Shown: positions 17,918 to 26,253 of the stretch, one piece after another
Position numbering within the stretch: the stretch's first letter is position 1
How the letters are laid out: each line of letters begins with the position of its first letter
NCBI GenBank assembly: GCA_045224495.1
Contig: JBGVAK010000091.1
Span: forward strand, 1-30,330
Source: RUG472 sp045224495
Lineage (GTDB): Bacteria; Bacillota; Clostridia; Christensenellales; CAG-138
Direction: 5' to 3'
Length of the DNA: 30,330 nucleotides
The notes under the pieces: generated by a model
Told to the model about the DNA's origin: nothing
Seen by the model: the letters and a program-made list of their open reading frames with translations, nothing else
Database searches by the model: none
Translations under genes and position numbers: made by a program

Positions 17918-19500
17918 TTAAAGGTTCGTGAGCTTTTTTTCAGCCCTCTTCCGCATGAGGAGCCGGATGGGCAATGCGACCAGCAGGAGCAGGGCGCCCA
18001 GGGCTGCCGCGCCCAGGTAGCCGAAGTAGAGGATCAGGCCCACGCCGCCGCCGATAAAGGCGACCGTGATGAGCATGCTCAGGATCACGCCGCCGCCCTG
18101 CTTCACCACCTCGGCGGGATTATCCCAGTCGAACCGGGCAAAATGGAGCCCCAAGGCCAGTTCCACCACGGAGAAGGTCCAGGCCACCAGCACGCTCATG
18201 CCCAAAATGAGCAGGGCGTTCCAGGCGGGCAGTTTCCAGGCCACGGTCAGGGCCACGCCTGCTATAAGGCCGCCCAGGACCGGGGGCAGCATGCTGACCA
18301 AAAGCTTGCTCCTGAGCCAGGTGTTGGCCCGGATGGGCAGGGATTTGATGATGTAAAGGGTCTTCCCCTCCATGGATACGGAGGCCGTGGCGGTGAGGCT
18401 CAGGCACTGGACGGCCGCGATGACGAGGCCGAAGAGGAGGCCGGCCCGATCGCCCATGCCGAAGGTCTGCTCCAGCACCTCCGTGACGGGCTCCTTGCCC
18501 ACCACGATCAGGGCCACGGTCATGATCAGGGCCATGAGGGTGCCCATGTCCGAGTTCATGATCCAGATGGGCGTGTTGAACTTCTGCCGCAGCTCCTTTC
18601 TGCACAGGGTCAGCAGGGCGCCGGTCTGCTTCTGCCGGCCCATGCGGAAGGCCTTGGAGCTGGCGGTGGCGTTGATGGCGCTGTAGAAGAAGGCGAAGCC
18701 CTTCACCGCCGCCAGACACAGGAGCGCCAGCAGCGCCAGGGAAAGGGCCACGAACAGCAGCAGGGAGCCTACGCTGCCCGAAAGGCCGTTCACGAAGAGC
18801 CGGGCAGGGGGATAGAGGGTGAAGATCCTCCCCTGCAGGGTCTCGGCGACGGCGCTGGCGTCGGCGAACAGGTTCCCGGAGCTGAAGGACAGGACCATGA
18901 CCCCCAACAAAAAGAGCATGGAGAAGATGGTGGTGAAGATGTTCTTGTTCTTCATGCGAGCCGTCACCATGGCCACGAACAGCCCCAAAAGGCCGCCTAC
19001 GCCCAGGGGGATCAGGGGCGCCAGGAAGGTGGTCAGGATCGTCACCGGCCAGAAGGCGGCGGGCAGGCCCCCGATGCGGATCTGGCAGCAGACCGCGGAG
19101 GTCAGGATCATGCCCGCGTTGATGAGCAGTTCCTCATAGTATAAGGAAAAGATGCGGGAGAGGATCACCGTTTGCCGGGACACAGGCAGCGGCAGCAGCG
19201 GGTCCAGACTGGCGGCGGAGAACAGCACCGTGCCCGATTTCGTCAGAGCGGTGACGGCCCCCAGGACCGAGCCCGCCATGAGCATGAGGGCGGGGACCAG
19301 GGTGAAGTTGCTCCGATCCAGGGTCTCCAGCATGGGCATGCTGTACATGACAGCCATGTACACGCACGCAAAGAAGGTGACCAGGGTGGACATGAGGCGC
19401 CGCCGGGCCCGCTTCTTGGCGCCGGCGTCCGCGGTGTTCTTCAGCGCCGCAAGGGGGAAGAACTCCATCAGCTGTATGCGGATGAGGGGCAGGATCGGTC

Positions 19501-19504
<4 letters not shown>
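17918..19504 (-). CDS. ABC exporter permease, large multi-pass membrane protein
   Basis: The 528-residue protein has roughly twelve hydrophobic segments in two halves, separated by a hydrophilic stretch around SKAFRMGRQKQTGALLTLCRKEL, where the second half begins like an ABC-2-type permease. Its ATG overlaps the stop codon of the ATPase gene by four bases (ATGA), which implies translational coupling and a shared transporter. The substrate cannot be told from sequence. The fold resembles putative bacterial exporter permeases rather than importers, and no binding-protein gene is nearby. Confidence 0.8.
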
Positions 19505-20214
<710 letters not shown>

Positions 20215-20219
20215 ATGCT

Positions 20220-20690
20220 TTACTCCTTGTTCGGTTTCTTTCGATACATCAGCTTCTTGGCGAAGAAGTTCCACAGCAGCACGATCACGGCCGCGATGGC
20301 CTTGCTGGCGAGATAGAAGAGCCCCAGCCCGTCGGTGAAGGCCCACATGAGGAGCTCCGTGAGCCCCAGGCCGATGAGGGAGATCAGGATGAACAGGACG
20401 AACTCCGCCTGGGCGCTCATGTTGGCCTTCTTGCCGGAGAAGGCCAGCGTCTTTGAAAGGATATAGTTGACGATGACGCCCAGTATGAAGCCGAAGACCC
20501 CCGCCACCAGGTAGTGGAGGCCCAGCTCCTTCAAGAGCCACACCGTGCAGAAGTCGGTGACGAAGGCGCAGCCGCCCACGATGATGTAGCGCAAAAACTG
20601 CAGGGTGGCGTTGTCCGTGGGCTTATACAGGAGCTCCCGCCAGCGCCAGTGCTTGAGAAGCAAGAGGATCTCAGCCCAGCTTCCGGTCAT
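20220..20690 (-). CDS. GtrA-family membrane protein
   Basis: The 156-residue protein has about 40 hydrophilic residues and then four membrane segments, with the GtrA signature region LQFLRYIIVGGCAFVTDF and a later NYILSKTLAF motif. GtrA proteins are thought to help flip or handle undecaprenyl-linked sugars for cell-surface glycosylation; the specific role here is unknown. The ATG at 20690 overlaps the yhbY stop (ATGA) and has AGGAGG four bases upstream, within the yhbY end. It is followed by the ABC ATPase gene after 5 bp. Confidence 0.88.
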   Translation of the reverse strand: MTGSWAEILLLLKHWRWRELLYKPTDNATLQFLRYIIVGGCAFVTDFCTVWLLKELGLHYLVAGVFGFILGVIVNYILSKTLAFSGKKANMSAQAEFVLFILISLIGLGLTELLMWAFTDGLGLFYLASKAIAAVIVLLWNFFAKKLMYRKKPNKE

Positions 20691-20962
20691 TTTTCCTCCT
20701 CCGGCTTCTGGCGGTAGATGACGATCTTGCGGCCGATGCACTGGATAGGCTCGGCACCGAGGGCGGTACAGATCTTGTCGCACAGGTCCTTGGCGGGTTC
20801 GTCGCAGCTCTCGAGGACGGTCAGCTTGATGAGCTCCCGCTTGTTGAGGGCGTTGTCGATGCCCACCAGCATGTTCCCCGACAGGCCCTCCTTGCCGATC
20901 TGGAAGATGGCGGTCAGGGCGTTGGCCTGCTTGCGGTATTCGGCTCTTTCTTTTCCGGTCAT
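20687..20962 (-). CDS. yhbY: YhbY family RNA-binding (CRM domain) protein
   Basis: The 91-residue protein is a single CRM domain, a ribosome-assembly RNA-binding fold associated with the pre-50S particle. It has the N-terminal helix (MTGKERAEYRKQANAL), the conserved loop QIGKEGLS (about 21-28) and a final strand IGRKIVIYR. The ATG at 20962 has AAGGAG about 10 bases upstream. A longer in-frame reading through the repeat element is rejected. obg-yhbY adjacency is a conserved Firmicute arrangement, but here repeat copy 2 is inserted between them and ends one base before the ribosome binding site. Confidence 0.93.
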   Translation of the reverse strand: MTGKERAEYRKQANALTAIFQIGKEGLSGNMLVGIDNALNKRELIKLTVLESCDEPAKDLCDKICTALGAEPIQCIGRKIVIYRQKPEEEK

Positions 20963-20979
20963 ATGGTTATTTCTCCTTG

Positions 20980-21120
20980 TTCTTTTGCCGCTTTTTCTTT
21001 TCAGTGAAAAGAAAAAGCGGCGGAAAAAGAAAAGCTTAAGAATATATCCGGGCTTCGCAGATATGCTATACCCCTTCCTGAAGTTCTTTTGGTTGCACCT
21101 TTTCTTCCAAGAAAAGGTGC
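20980..21120 (-). repeat. Tripartite hairpin element, copy 2 (between obg and yhbY, inverted)
   Basis: In opposite orientation to copies 1 and 3, and sense to the flanking genes. Hairpin A is at 21095-21120 (perfect 12-bp stem, arm GCACCTTTTCTT), with a diverged hairpin B at 21044-21064 (7-bp stem ATATCTG with one T-G pair). The invariant 19-base box is at 21024-21042. Two bases later hairpin C follows at 20987-21021 (perfect 16-bp stem, arm GCCGCTTTTTCTTTTC), then AAAAGAA at 20980-20986. Hairpin A starts 19 bases after the obg stop codon, and the C end lies one base before the yhbY ribosome binding site (20973-20978). Confidence 0.88.
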
Positions 21121-21139
21121 GGGCTTTCAATAAATACCT

Positions 21140-22411
21140 CTATTCGACGAAATCGAACTCCCATTCGCCCAACCGAATGGTGTCGCCTTCTTGGCAGCCG
21201 GCCTCCCGGAGGGCGGCGATCATGCCGGTCTTGATGAGCATCTGCTGGAAGCGGCGCATGCTGACCTCGTTGTTGGGGTCGGTGGAGTCCAGGAGCTTGT
21301 CCACCTCGCCGCCGGAGAGCACGTACGCCCCGTCGTCCCCGCGGGCCAGGGTGAACCCCTTCTCGTACCGGGGCCCCGTCTCCAGCTCCACCTCGGGATA
21401 GACCAGCACCGGTGGCAGCAGATCCAGGAACCGGATGACCGCGTCCAAAAGCTCCTCGAACCCCTCGCCGGTGGCGGCGGACACGGGGTACACCGTGTAC
21501 CCCTCTTCATCGAGAGCCGCCCGGATGCGCTCCACATTCTCCTGGGCCTCGGGCAGGTCCATCTTGTTGGCGGCCACCACCTGGGTGAGCTCGCCCAGGG
21601 CCGGTGAAAACTTGGTCAGTTCCTCGTTGATCTTGTGGAAGTCCTCCACCGGGTCCCGCCCCTCCATGCCGGAGGCGTCGATGACGTGGATAAGGAGCCT
21701 GGTCCGCTCGATGTGCCGCAAAAAGTCGTGGCCAAGGCCCGCCCCCTCGGCCGCCCCCTCGATGAGCCCCGGGATGTCCGCCATGACGAAGCTTTTGCCC
21801 TTATGCTCCGCCACGCCCAGGTTGGGGGTCAACGTGGTGAAGTGGTAGGCCGCGATCTTGGGCCTGGCGGCGGTGAGCACGGACAAAATGGAGCTCTTGC
21901 CCACGGAAGGCAGGCCGATGATGCCCACGTCGGCGATGGTCTTCAATTCCAGCTCCATCTCCCGCTCCTCCGTCTTGATCCCGTTTTGGGCGAACTGAGG
22001 CGCCTGCTTGGTGGGTGTGGCGAAGCGGGCGTTGCCCTTGCCGCCCCGGCCGCCGCGGATGACCACCTTTTTGCGCTCCGGCTCGGACATGTCGGCCACA
22101 ACGGCCCCGGTCTCCAAATCCCTGACCACGGTGCCCACGGGCACGTGGATGACCATATCCTCGCCGTCCTTGCCCCGCTTCAGCTCGATCTGGCCCTTGC
22201 CCCCGTTCTCCGCCCGGTAGAACCGCTGGAACCGGAAGGGCAAAAGGGTGTTGAGCCGAGGGTCGGCGTAGAAGATCACGCTCCCCCCGTTGCCGCCGTC
22301 GCCGCCGGAGGGGCCGCCCTTCATGACGAACTTTTCCCGATGGAACGCGGCGCAGCCGTCGCCGCCGTTGCCCGCCTTGACCACGATGCGGACCTTATCC
22401 AAAAAATCCAT
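21140..22411 (-). CDS. obg: Obg/CgtA GTPase
   Basis: The 423-residue essential GTPase of late 50S assembly and stress control. The glycine-rich Obg fold (about 1-158, AGNGGDGC and GGRGGKGNARF) is followed by the G domain with GLPSVGKSS (166-174), DIPGLIEGA (212-220) and NKMD (282-285). The C-terminal OCT domain (about 348-423) is of the Gram-positive type. The ATG directly follows the nth stop codon, with AGGA inside the end of nth. rplU and rpmA, frequent upstream partners, are absent; trxB and nth precede instead. Confidence 0.97.
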   Translation of the reverse strand: MDFLDKVRIVVKAGNGGDGCAAFHREKFVMKGGPSGGDGGNGGSVIFYADPRLNTLLPFRFQRFYRAENGGKGQIELKRGKDGEDMVIHVPVGTVVRDLETGAVVADMSEPERKKVVIRGGRGGKGNARFATPTKQAPQFAQNGIKTEEREMELELKTIADVGIIGLPSVGKSSILSVLTAARPKIAAYHFTTLTPNLGVAEHKGKSFVMADIPGLIEGAAEGAGLGHDFLRHIERTRLLIHVIDASGMEGRDPVEDFHKINEELTKFSPALGELTQVVAANKMDLPEAQENVERIRAALDEEGYTVYPVSAATGEGFEELLDAVIRFLDLLPPVLVYPEVELETGPRYEKGFTLARGDDGAYVLSGGEVDKLLDSTDPNNEVSMRRFQQMLIKTGMIAALREAGCQEGDTIRLGEWEFDFVE

Positions 22412-23053
22412 TCAGCTATCCTTTCGCGTATAGAAATCGCAAACCCGATTCAGAGCGCATTCCGCGCACTTGGGCCGCTGGGCCGCACAGACCCGGCGTC
22501 CGTGGAAGATGATCCAGTGGTGGGCGTCGGTCCAATCCTTCTCCGGGATGTGCTCCATGAGCTGCTCCTCGGTCTTCTCCACGGTCTTCGCCTGGGCAAG
22601 GCCAATCCGGTTGCTGACCCGGAACACGTGGGTATCCACGGCGATGGCCGGGATATGGAAGGCGTTGCTGACCACCACGTTGGCGGTCTTGCGGCCCACG
22701 CCGGGGAGCTCGGTAAGGGTATCCCGGTCCGCGGGCACCTCCCCGCCGTACTTCTCCGCCAAAATGCGGGAGGTCTCCAGGATGTGCTTCCCCTTCATGC
22801 GGAAAAAACCGCAGGAGTGGATCATGTCCATGAGCCTATCCTCGCCCAGGGCCAGCATCTGCTCCGGGGTGTTGGCCACTTTGAACAGCTCCGCCGTGAC
22901 CTTGTTCACCTGCTTGTCCGTGCACTGGGCCGAGAGCATGACCGCGATCAAGAGCTCGTAGGGGCTGGTGAAGTGCAGCTCCGGCTTAGGGTTCGGGTAC
23001 AGCTCCGACAAAATGCGCAGGGCTTCCGCCCGCTTTTCTTCCGATAACAGCAT
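22412..23053 (-). CDS. nth: Endonuclease III (DNA glycosylase/AP lyase)
   Basis: The 213-residue base-excision repair enzyme removes oxidised pyrimidines. It has the helix-hairpin-helix LPGVGRKTANVV with catalytic Lys122 and the catalytic Asp140 in VDTHVFRVSNR (E. coli Lys120 and Asp138). The 4Fe-4S cluster cysteines are 189, 196, 199 and 205, in the canonical C-x6-C-x2-C-x5-C spacing. The start overlaps the trxB stop codon by one base (TAATG), so translation is probably coupled. Confidence 0.97.
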   Translation of the reverse strand: MLLSEEKRAEALRILSELYPNPKPELHFTSPYELLIAVMLSAQCTDKQVNKVTAELFKVANTPEQMLALGEDRLMDMIHSCGFFRMKGKHILETSRILAEKYGGEVPADRDTLTELPGVGRKTANVVVSNAFHIPAIAVDTHVFRVSNRIGLAQAKTVEKTEEQLMEHIPEKDWTDAHHWIIFHGRRVCAAQRPKCAECALNRVCDFYTRKDS

Positions 23054-23970
23054 TATTTCATCCCCACATATTCGATGGCTTTGGTCGCGGCGATAGCCCC
23101 GTCGGCACAGGCGGTGACCACCTGCCGTAAGGGCGTGTCGCGGACGTCCCCCGCGGCGAAGACACCGGGGACAGATGTCTGCAGGAACCGGTCGGTGACG
23201 ACGAACCCACCCTCGTCCAGGTCCACCTGGCCTCGGACCAGCTCCGTCCGGGGCAGGATGCCCACGGCCACGAACAGGCCGCTAACGTCCAACGTCCGCT
23301 GCTCCTTCGTAAACTTGTTCTCCACGGTGACGGCGGAAAGCCGATCCTCGCCCACGAGGCCCACCACGGTGGAATCCAGCACCAGCTCCACGTTCTCGGC
23401 TCGCTTCACCCGGTCCACCAACGTGGCCGCCGCACGGAACTGGTCCCGGCGGTGGATCAAATACACCTTGTTGCAGAGGCCGGAGAGATACAGGGCATCG
23501 GACACGGCAGTATCGCCGCCGCCCACGATGGCCACGTCCTTGCCCCGGTAGAAATTTCCGTCGCAGGTGGCGCAATAGGAAACGCCCGCGCCCACGAACC
23601 GATCCTCGTCCGGGTTGCCCAGCTTCCGGGGCCCCGCGCCCATGCAGAGGATCACGGCGTCGGCGGCGTAGTCTTCGCCGTTTACCTGGAAGGTCTTCTC
23701 CTCCGCCGTCAGTTTCAGGTCGGTGACGGACCCGTAGACCACAGGCAGATCGAACTCGGTGGCGTGCTTTTCCAGGGCCGCCGCCAGGGCGTACCCGTCG
23801 GGACCGCCGGTGAAGCCGGGGTAGTTCTCCACCCGGTGGGTCTTCACGATCTGGCCCCCGGGGAACAGCTCCTCGAACAGCTTCACCTTAGCCCCGCCGC
23901 GCGCGGCATAGATGCCCGCCGCCAGGCCCGCGGGGCCGCCGCCGATGATGGCGATGCCCAGTTTTTCCAC
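23053..23970 (-). CDS. trxB: Thioredoxin reductase
   Basis: The 305-residue FAD/NADPH enzyme reduces thioredoxin. It shows the FAD motif IIGGGPAG near residue 10, the redox centre CATC (133-136) and the NADPH motif GGGDTA (150-155). The C-terminal FAD motif is GVFAAGDV. I chose the GTG at 23970: it has AAGGAAGG six bases upstream and places CATC almost exactly as in E. coli (135-138). An ATG 24 bases upstream (23994) lacks a ribosome binding site. It heads the run trxB-nth-obg-yhbY-gtrA-ABC. Confidence 0.94.
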   Translation of the reverse strand: MEKLGIAIIGGGPAGLAAGIYAARGGAKVKLFEELFPGGQIVKTHRVENYPGFTGGPDGYALAAALEKHATEFDLPVVYGSVTDLKLTAEEKTFQVNGEDYAADAVILCMGAGPRKLGNPDEDRFVGAGVSYCATCDGNFYRGKDVAIVGGGDTAVSDALYLSGLCNKVYLIHRRDQFRAAATLVDRVKRAENVELVLDSTVVGLVGEDRLSAVTVENKFTKEQRTLDVSGLFVAVGILPRTELVRGQVDLDEGGFVVTDRFLQTSVPGVFAAGDVRDTPLRQVVTACADGAIAATKAIEYVGMK

Positions 23971-24012
23971 GTTGCGCCTTCCTTCCCGGCCCATGAGGCC
24001 AAGTCTTAATAT

Positions 24013-25119
24013 TTAAGTATACCCGTTTTCTGCTTTGCCGTCAATGAAGAAGAAGGGGCGGGCGAAGATCTCGAAGTCCTTTTGCATGCGGATAAGCCGC
24101 TTCTCGGTGAAGGACCAGCAGCAGCGGCCCGCGAGCCGGGTCAGCTGGCAGCCGTAGGCGCCGCCCACCCACTCCACGACCCGCCCCGCCCCGGCGAAAA
24201 GGCCGATGTGGCCGTCGAAGCCCACCAGATCCCCGGGGAGCAGCTCCTCCTTTTGGACGGGAAAGGACAGGGGCGCCCTGAGGAGCCGGTTGGCGACGGC
24301 GTCGAATTTGCCGTCCACCAGGTCGAATTTCCGCCACAGGCCCACGATGGCCCCGGAGCAGTCCGCACCGGAGAGCCGTTCGCCCAGGCTGGCTGCGTTT
24401 TGCAGGGCGGAGAGCATCATCTCCCGGCGGCCGCCGTCGAAGAAGGCGGGCTTGCGGGCTGCCAGCAGCTCCAAACCGGCTGAGGTGGGGCAGTACAGTT
24501 CCTTGTCCGAACCGTACAGGTTGGCACCCCAGATATAGAGGCTCTTGGGGAAGGCCGCGATCTCGGTCCCGTGGGGGTCGTAGCAGAAGGGCAGGACCGT
24601 TTCCACCAGCTGCCGCCGGAGGGGCGACACGGGTCGCAGCGCCTCGTGCACCGCCCGCGCGGCGTCCTCCCCCACCCCCGCATCAGGGTCGATCCAGGGA
24701 GCGTTGGGCTTGGGGGCGGCCCGGCCCATAAGACATCGCATGAGGTACAGGGCGTCCTTCACGTCCACCCTGCCGCTGCCGTCGGCGTCCAGGGCCACGG
24801 TAGGCGCGGTCTTGCCGGTGAACAGGCTCTTCAGCACGACGCCCACGTCCTTCACGGTCAGCTGCCCGTCCCCGTCCGCATCGCCGTAGAAGGCTTCGCC
24901 GGGGTCGTTGCAGACAAGAAGCGACAGGAGGCTCCGGGTGCGGCTGTCCCCCAGGCCGGTGGGTGCAAGGCCCCGGTCCTGCTGCAGGGCGCAGAGGCCC
25001 CGGGCCGTGGATCCGGTGAACCGGTCCCCCGCGCCCGCTTCGTAGCCCAGGGCGCGCAGGCCCTCGTTCAGCTCCCGTACCGCTCGGCCCCGATCGCCGA
25101 AGGTCAGCGTTTCCCGCAT
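24013..25119 (-). CDS. Peptidoglycan-binding/dockerin/NlpC-P60-like protein without signal peptide
   Basis: This 368-residue protein starts directly with a peptidoglycan-binding-1-like domain (about 3-68, FGDRGRAVRELNEGLRALGY). A type I dockerin follows (about 78-133), with calcium loops DADGDGQLTVKD and DADGSGRVDVKD. The C-terminal half is NlpC/P60-like, with the likely catalytic Cys254 in GADCSGAIVG and His304 in GDLVGFDGHIGLF. NlpC/P60 enzymes usually cut cell-wall peptides. No signal peptide or membrane segment precedes the first domain, and no plausible upstream extension exists because GGAGG lies 8 bases before this ATG. The protein may be cytoplasmic, non-classically exported, or act on a non-wall substrate. 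Function uncertain. Confidence 0.82.
   Translation of the reverse strand: MRETLTFGDRGRAVRELNEGLRALGYEAGAGDRFTGSTARGLCALQQDRGLAPTGLGDSRTRSLLSLLVCNDPGEAFYGDADGDGQLTVKDVGVVLKSLFTGKTAPTVALDADGSGRVDVKDALYLMRCLMGRAAPKPNAPWIDPDAGVGEDAARAVHEALRPVSPLRRQLVETVLPFCYDPHGTEIAAFPKSLYIWGANLYGSDKELYCPTSAGLELLAARKPAFFDGGRREMMLSALQNAASLGERLSGADCSGAIVGLWRKFDLVDGKFDAVANRLLRAPLSFPVQKEELLPGDLVGFDGHIGLFAGAGRVVEWVGGAYGCQLTRLAGRCCWSFTEKRLIRMQKDFEIFARPFFFIDGKAENGYT
24016..24044 (-). promoter_or_regulatory. Promoter of the trxB operon, inside the end of the upstream gene
   Basis: The minus strand has TTGACG (24039-24044) and TATACT (24016-24021) with a 17-base spacer, each hexamer matching five of six consensus bases. 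Both lie in the last codons of the NlpC/P60-like gene. The predicted start is about 40 bases before the trxB GTG. Confidence 0.78.
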
Positions 25120-25148
25120 AGTCGTGTCCTCCGAAAAAGGTATGGTTC

Positions 25149-25154
25149 AGTATA
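25149..25154 (-). promoter_or_regulatory. Extended -10 element for the NlpC/P60-like gene
   Basis: TGGTATACT on the minus strand forms an extended -10 about 30 bases upstream of the ATG. No good -35 is seen at the expected distance. The position in the short divergent gap to the EamA gene fits a promoter. Confidence 0.5.
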
Positions 25155-25213
25155 CCACAGGCCGGGGAAAAAGTCTCTTGTGTTTTGGATTTCGACATGA
25201 TAGGATAGACCCC

Positions 25214-26098
25214 ATGAAGCAGACGAAATACAGCCTCATCCTCCTGGGCTGCTCCTTGATCTGGGGCAGCGCCTTCGTGGCCCAGTCCGCCGCCATGGCC
25301 TACGGCATGCTGCCCTACGCCTTCACCGCCGTGCGGATGCTGGTGGGGTCGGTGTGTCTCATGCCCTTCATCTATTATAGGCGTAAGACCGCCCTGCCCG
25401 CCACCCGGGAGGGGAAGGGGCGGCTTCTGCGCAGCGGCGTGCTCATCGGCGTCACGGTAGCGGTGGCCTCCTGTTTGCAGCAGGCGGGGCTTCAGTACAC
25501 CACCGCGGGCAAGGGGGCGTTCCTCACGGCCCTGTACATCCTGCTGGTGCCCATCGTGGGGGCGGCGTTCTTCCATCGAAAGACCGGGCTTTGGACCTGG
25601 CTGTGCCTGATCATCGGGGCCGTGGGGCTTTGGTTTTTGTCCATCACGGAAAGCTTCACCCTGGAGAAAGGGGACGCCCTCATGGTCCTCTGCGCCCTGG
25701 TGTTCACGCTGCAGATACTGCTGGTGGACAAATTCGCCCCGGACTTCGACCCTCTGACCTTGTGCTGCCTGGAATTTTTGACGGCGGGGCTGTTGAGCTT
25801 TTTGCCCATGGCCGTCTTCGAGGGGTTCGGCTTCGTCAACATCCGGCCGGCCCTCTGGTGCATCCTCTACTGCGGCATCTTCTCCTGCGGCATCGCATAC
25901 TGGCTGCAGATCGTGGGCCAGCGGCACCTGCCCCCGGCCCTCGCCTCCCTCATCATGAGCTTTGAAAGCGTCTTCGGCGCCCTCTTTGGGGCGTTGCTCC
26001 TCCACGAGCGCATGACCGGCCGGGAGCTTTTGGGCTGCGGGCTCATCTTCGCAGCGCTGGTGCTGTCGCAGGTCATTCCACAACAGAGGAAGGAATAA
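25214..26098 (+). CDS. EamA-family (DMT) transporter
   Basis: The 294-residue protein has about ten hydrophobic segments in two EamA repeats, with the typical start MKQTKYSLILLGCSLIWGSA and a second-half motif FESVFGALFGALLLHE before the last helices. This family of drug/metabolite transporters moves small metabolites; the substrate cannot be predicted. The ATG at 25214 has AGGATAG about 8 bases upstream; an in-frame ATG 90 bases earlier is less likely. It is divergent from the NlpC/P60-like gene and convergent with the DUF362 gene, with repeat copy 3 in the convergent gap. Confidence 0.9.
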   Translation: MKQTKYSLILLGCSLIWGSAFVAQSAAMAYGMLPYAFTAVRMLVGSVCLMPFIYYRRKTALPATREGKGRLLRSGVLIGVTVAVASCLQQAGLQYTTAGKGAFLTALYILLVPIVGAAFFHRKTGLWTWLCLIIGAVGLWFLSITESFTLEKGDALMVLCALVFTLQILLVDKFAPDFDPLTLCCLEFLTAGLLSFLPMAVFEGFGFVNIRPALWCILYCGIFSCGIAYWLQIVGQRHLPPALASLIMSFESVFGALFGALLLHERMTGRELLGCGLIFAALVLSQVIPQQRKE

Positions 26099-26104
26099 AA
26101 GCAC

Positions 26105-26248
26105 GCACCCTTTCTTGAAAGAAAGGGTGCAACCGAAAGAACTTTTTCGGGAAGTATGGCTTACGCTGTACTTCCCCTTATTTTTCTTAAGCTTTTCTTT
26201 TTCGCGCACCTTTTTCTTTTCACCGAAAAGAAAAAGGTGCGAAAAGAA
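26105..26248 (+). repeat. Tripartite hairpin element, copy 3 (between convergent EamA and DUF362 genes)
   Basis: This 144-bp element has hairpin A (26105-26130, perfect 12-bp stem, arm GCACCCTTTCTT), hairpin B (26149-26176, perfect 8-bp stem GGGAAGTA around loop TGGCTTACGCTG), and the invariant 19-base box (26184-26202). Two bases later comes hairpin C (26205-26241, perfect 17-bp stem, arm CGCACCTTTTTCTTTTC, loop ACC), then AAAAGAA (26242-26248). Hairpin A starts 6 bases after the EamA stop, and the element ends 5 bases before the DUF362 gene's stop. It fills the convergent gap completely. Confidence 0.9.
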
Positions 26249-26253
26249 ATCCC

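Noticed and set aside
20215..20541. N-terminal extension of the ABC ATPase into gtrA
   Set aside because: ABC ATPases of this type begin just before the A-loop as MLRIEHFTKSYG; that ATG has its own GGAG, and the extension overlaps the clearly coding gtrA frame.
20963..21130. N-terminal extension of YhbY through repeat copy 2
   Set aside because: The extension is in frame by chance, encodes Phe/Arg/Lys-rich sequence from the hairpins, and the well-placed AAGGAG points to the ATG at 20962.
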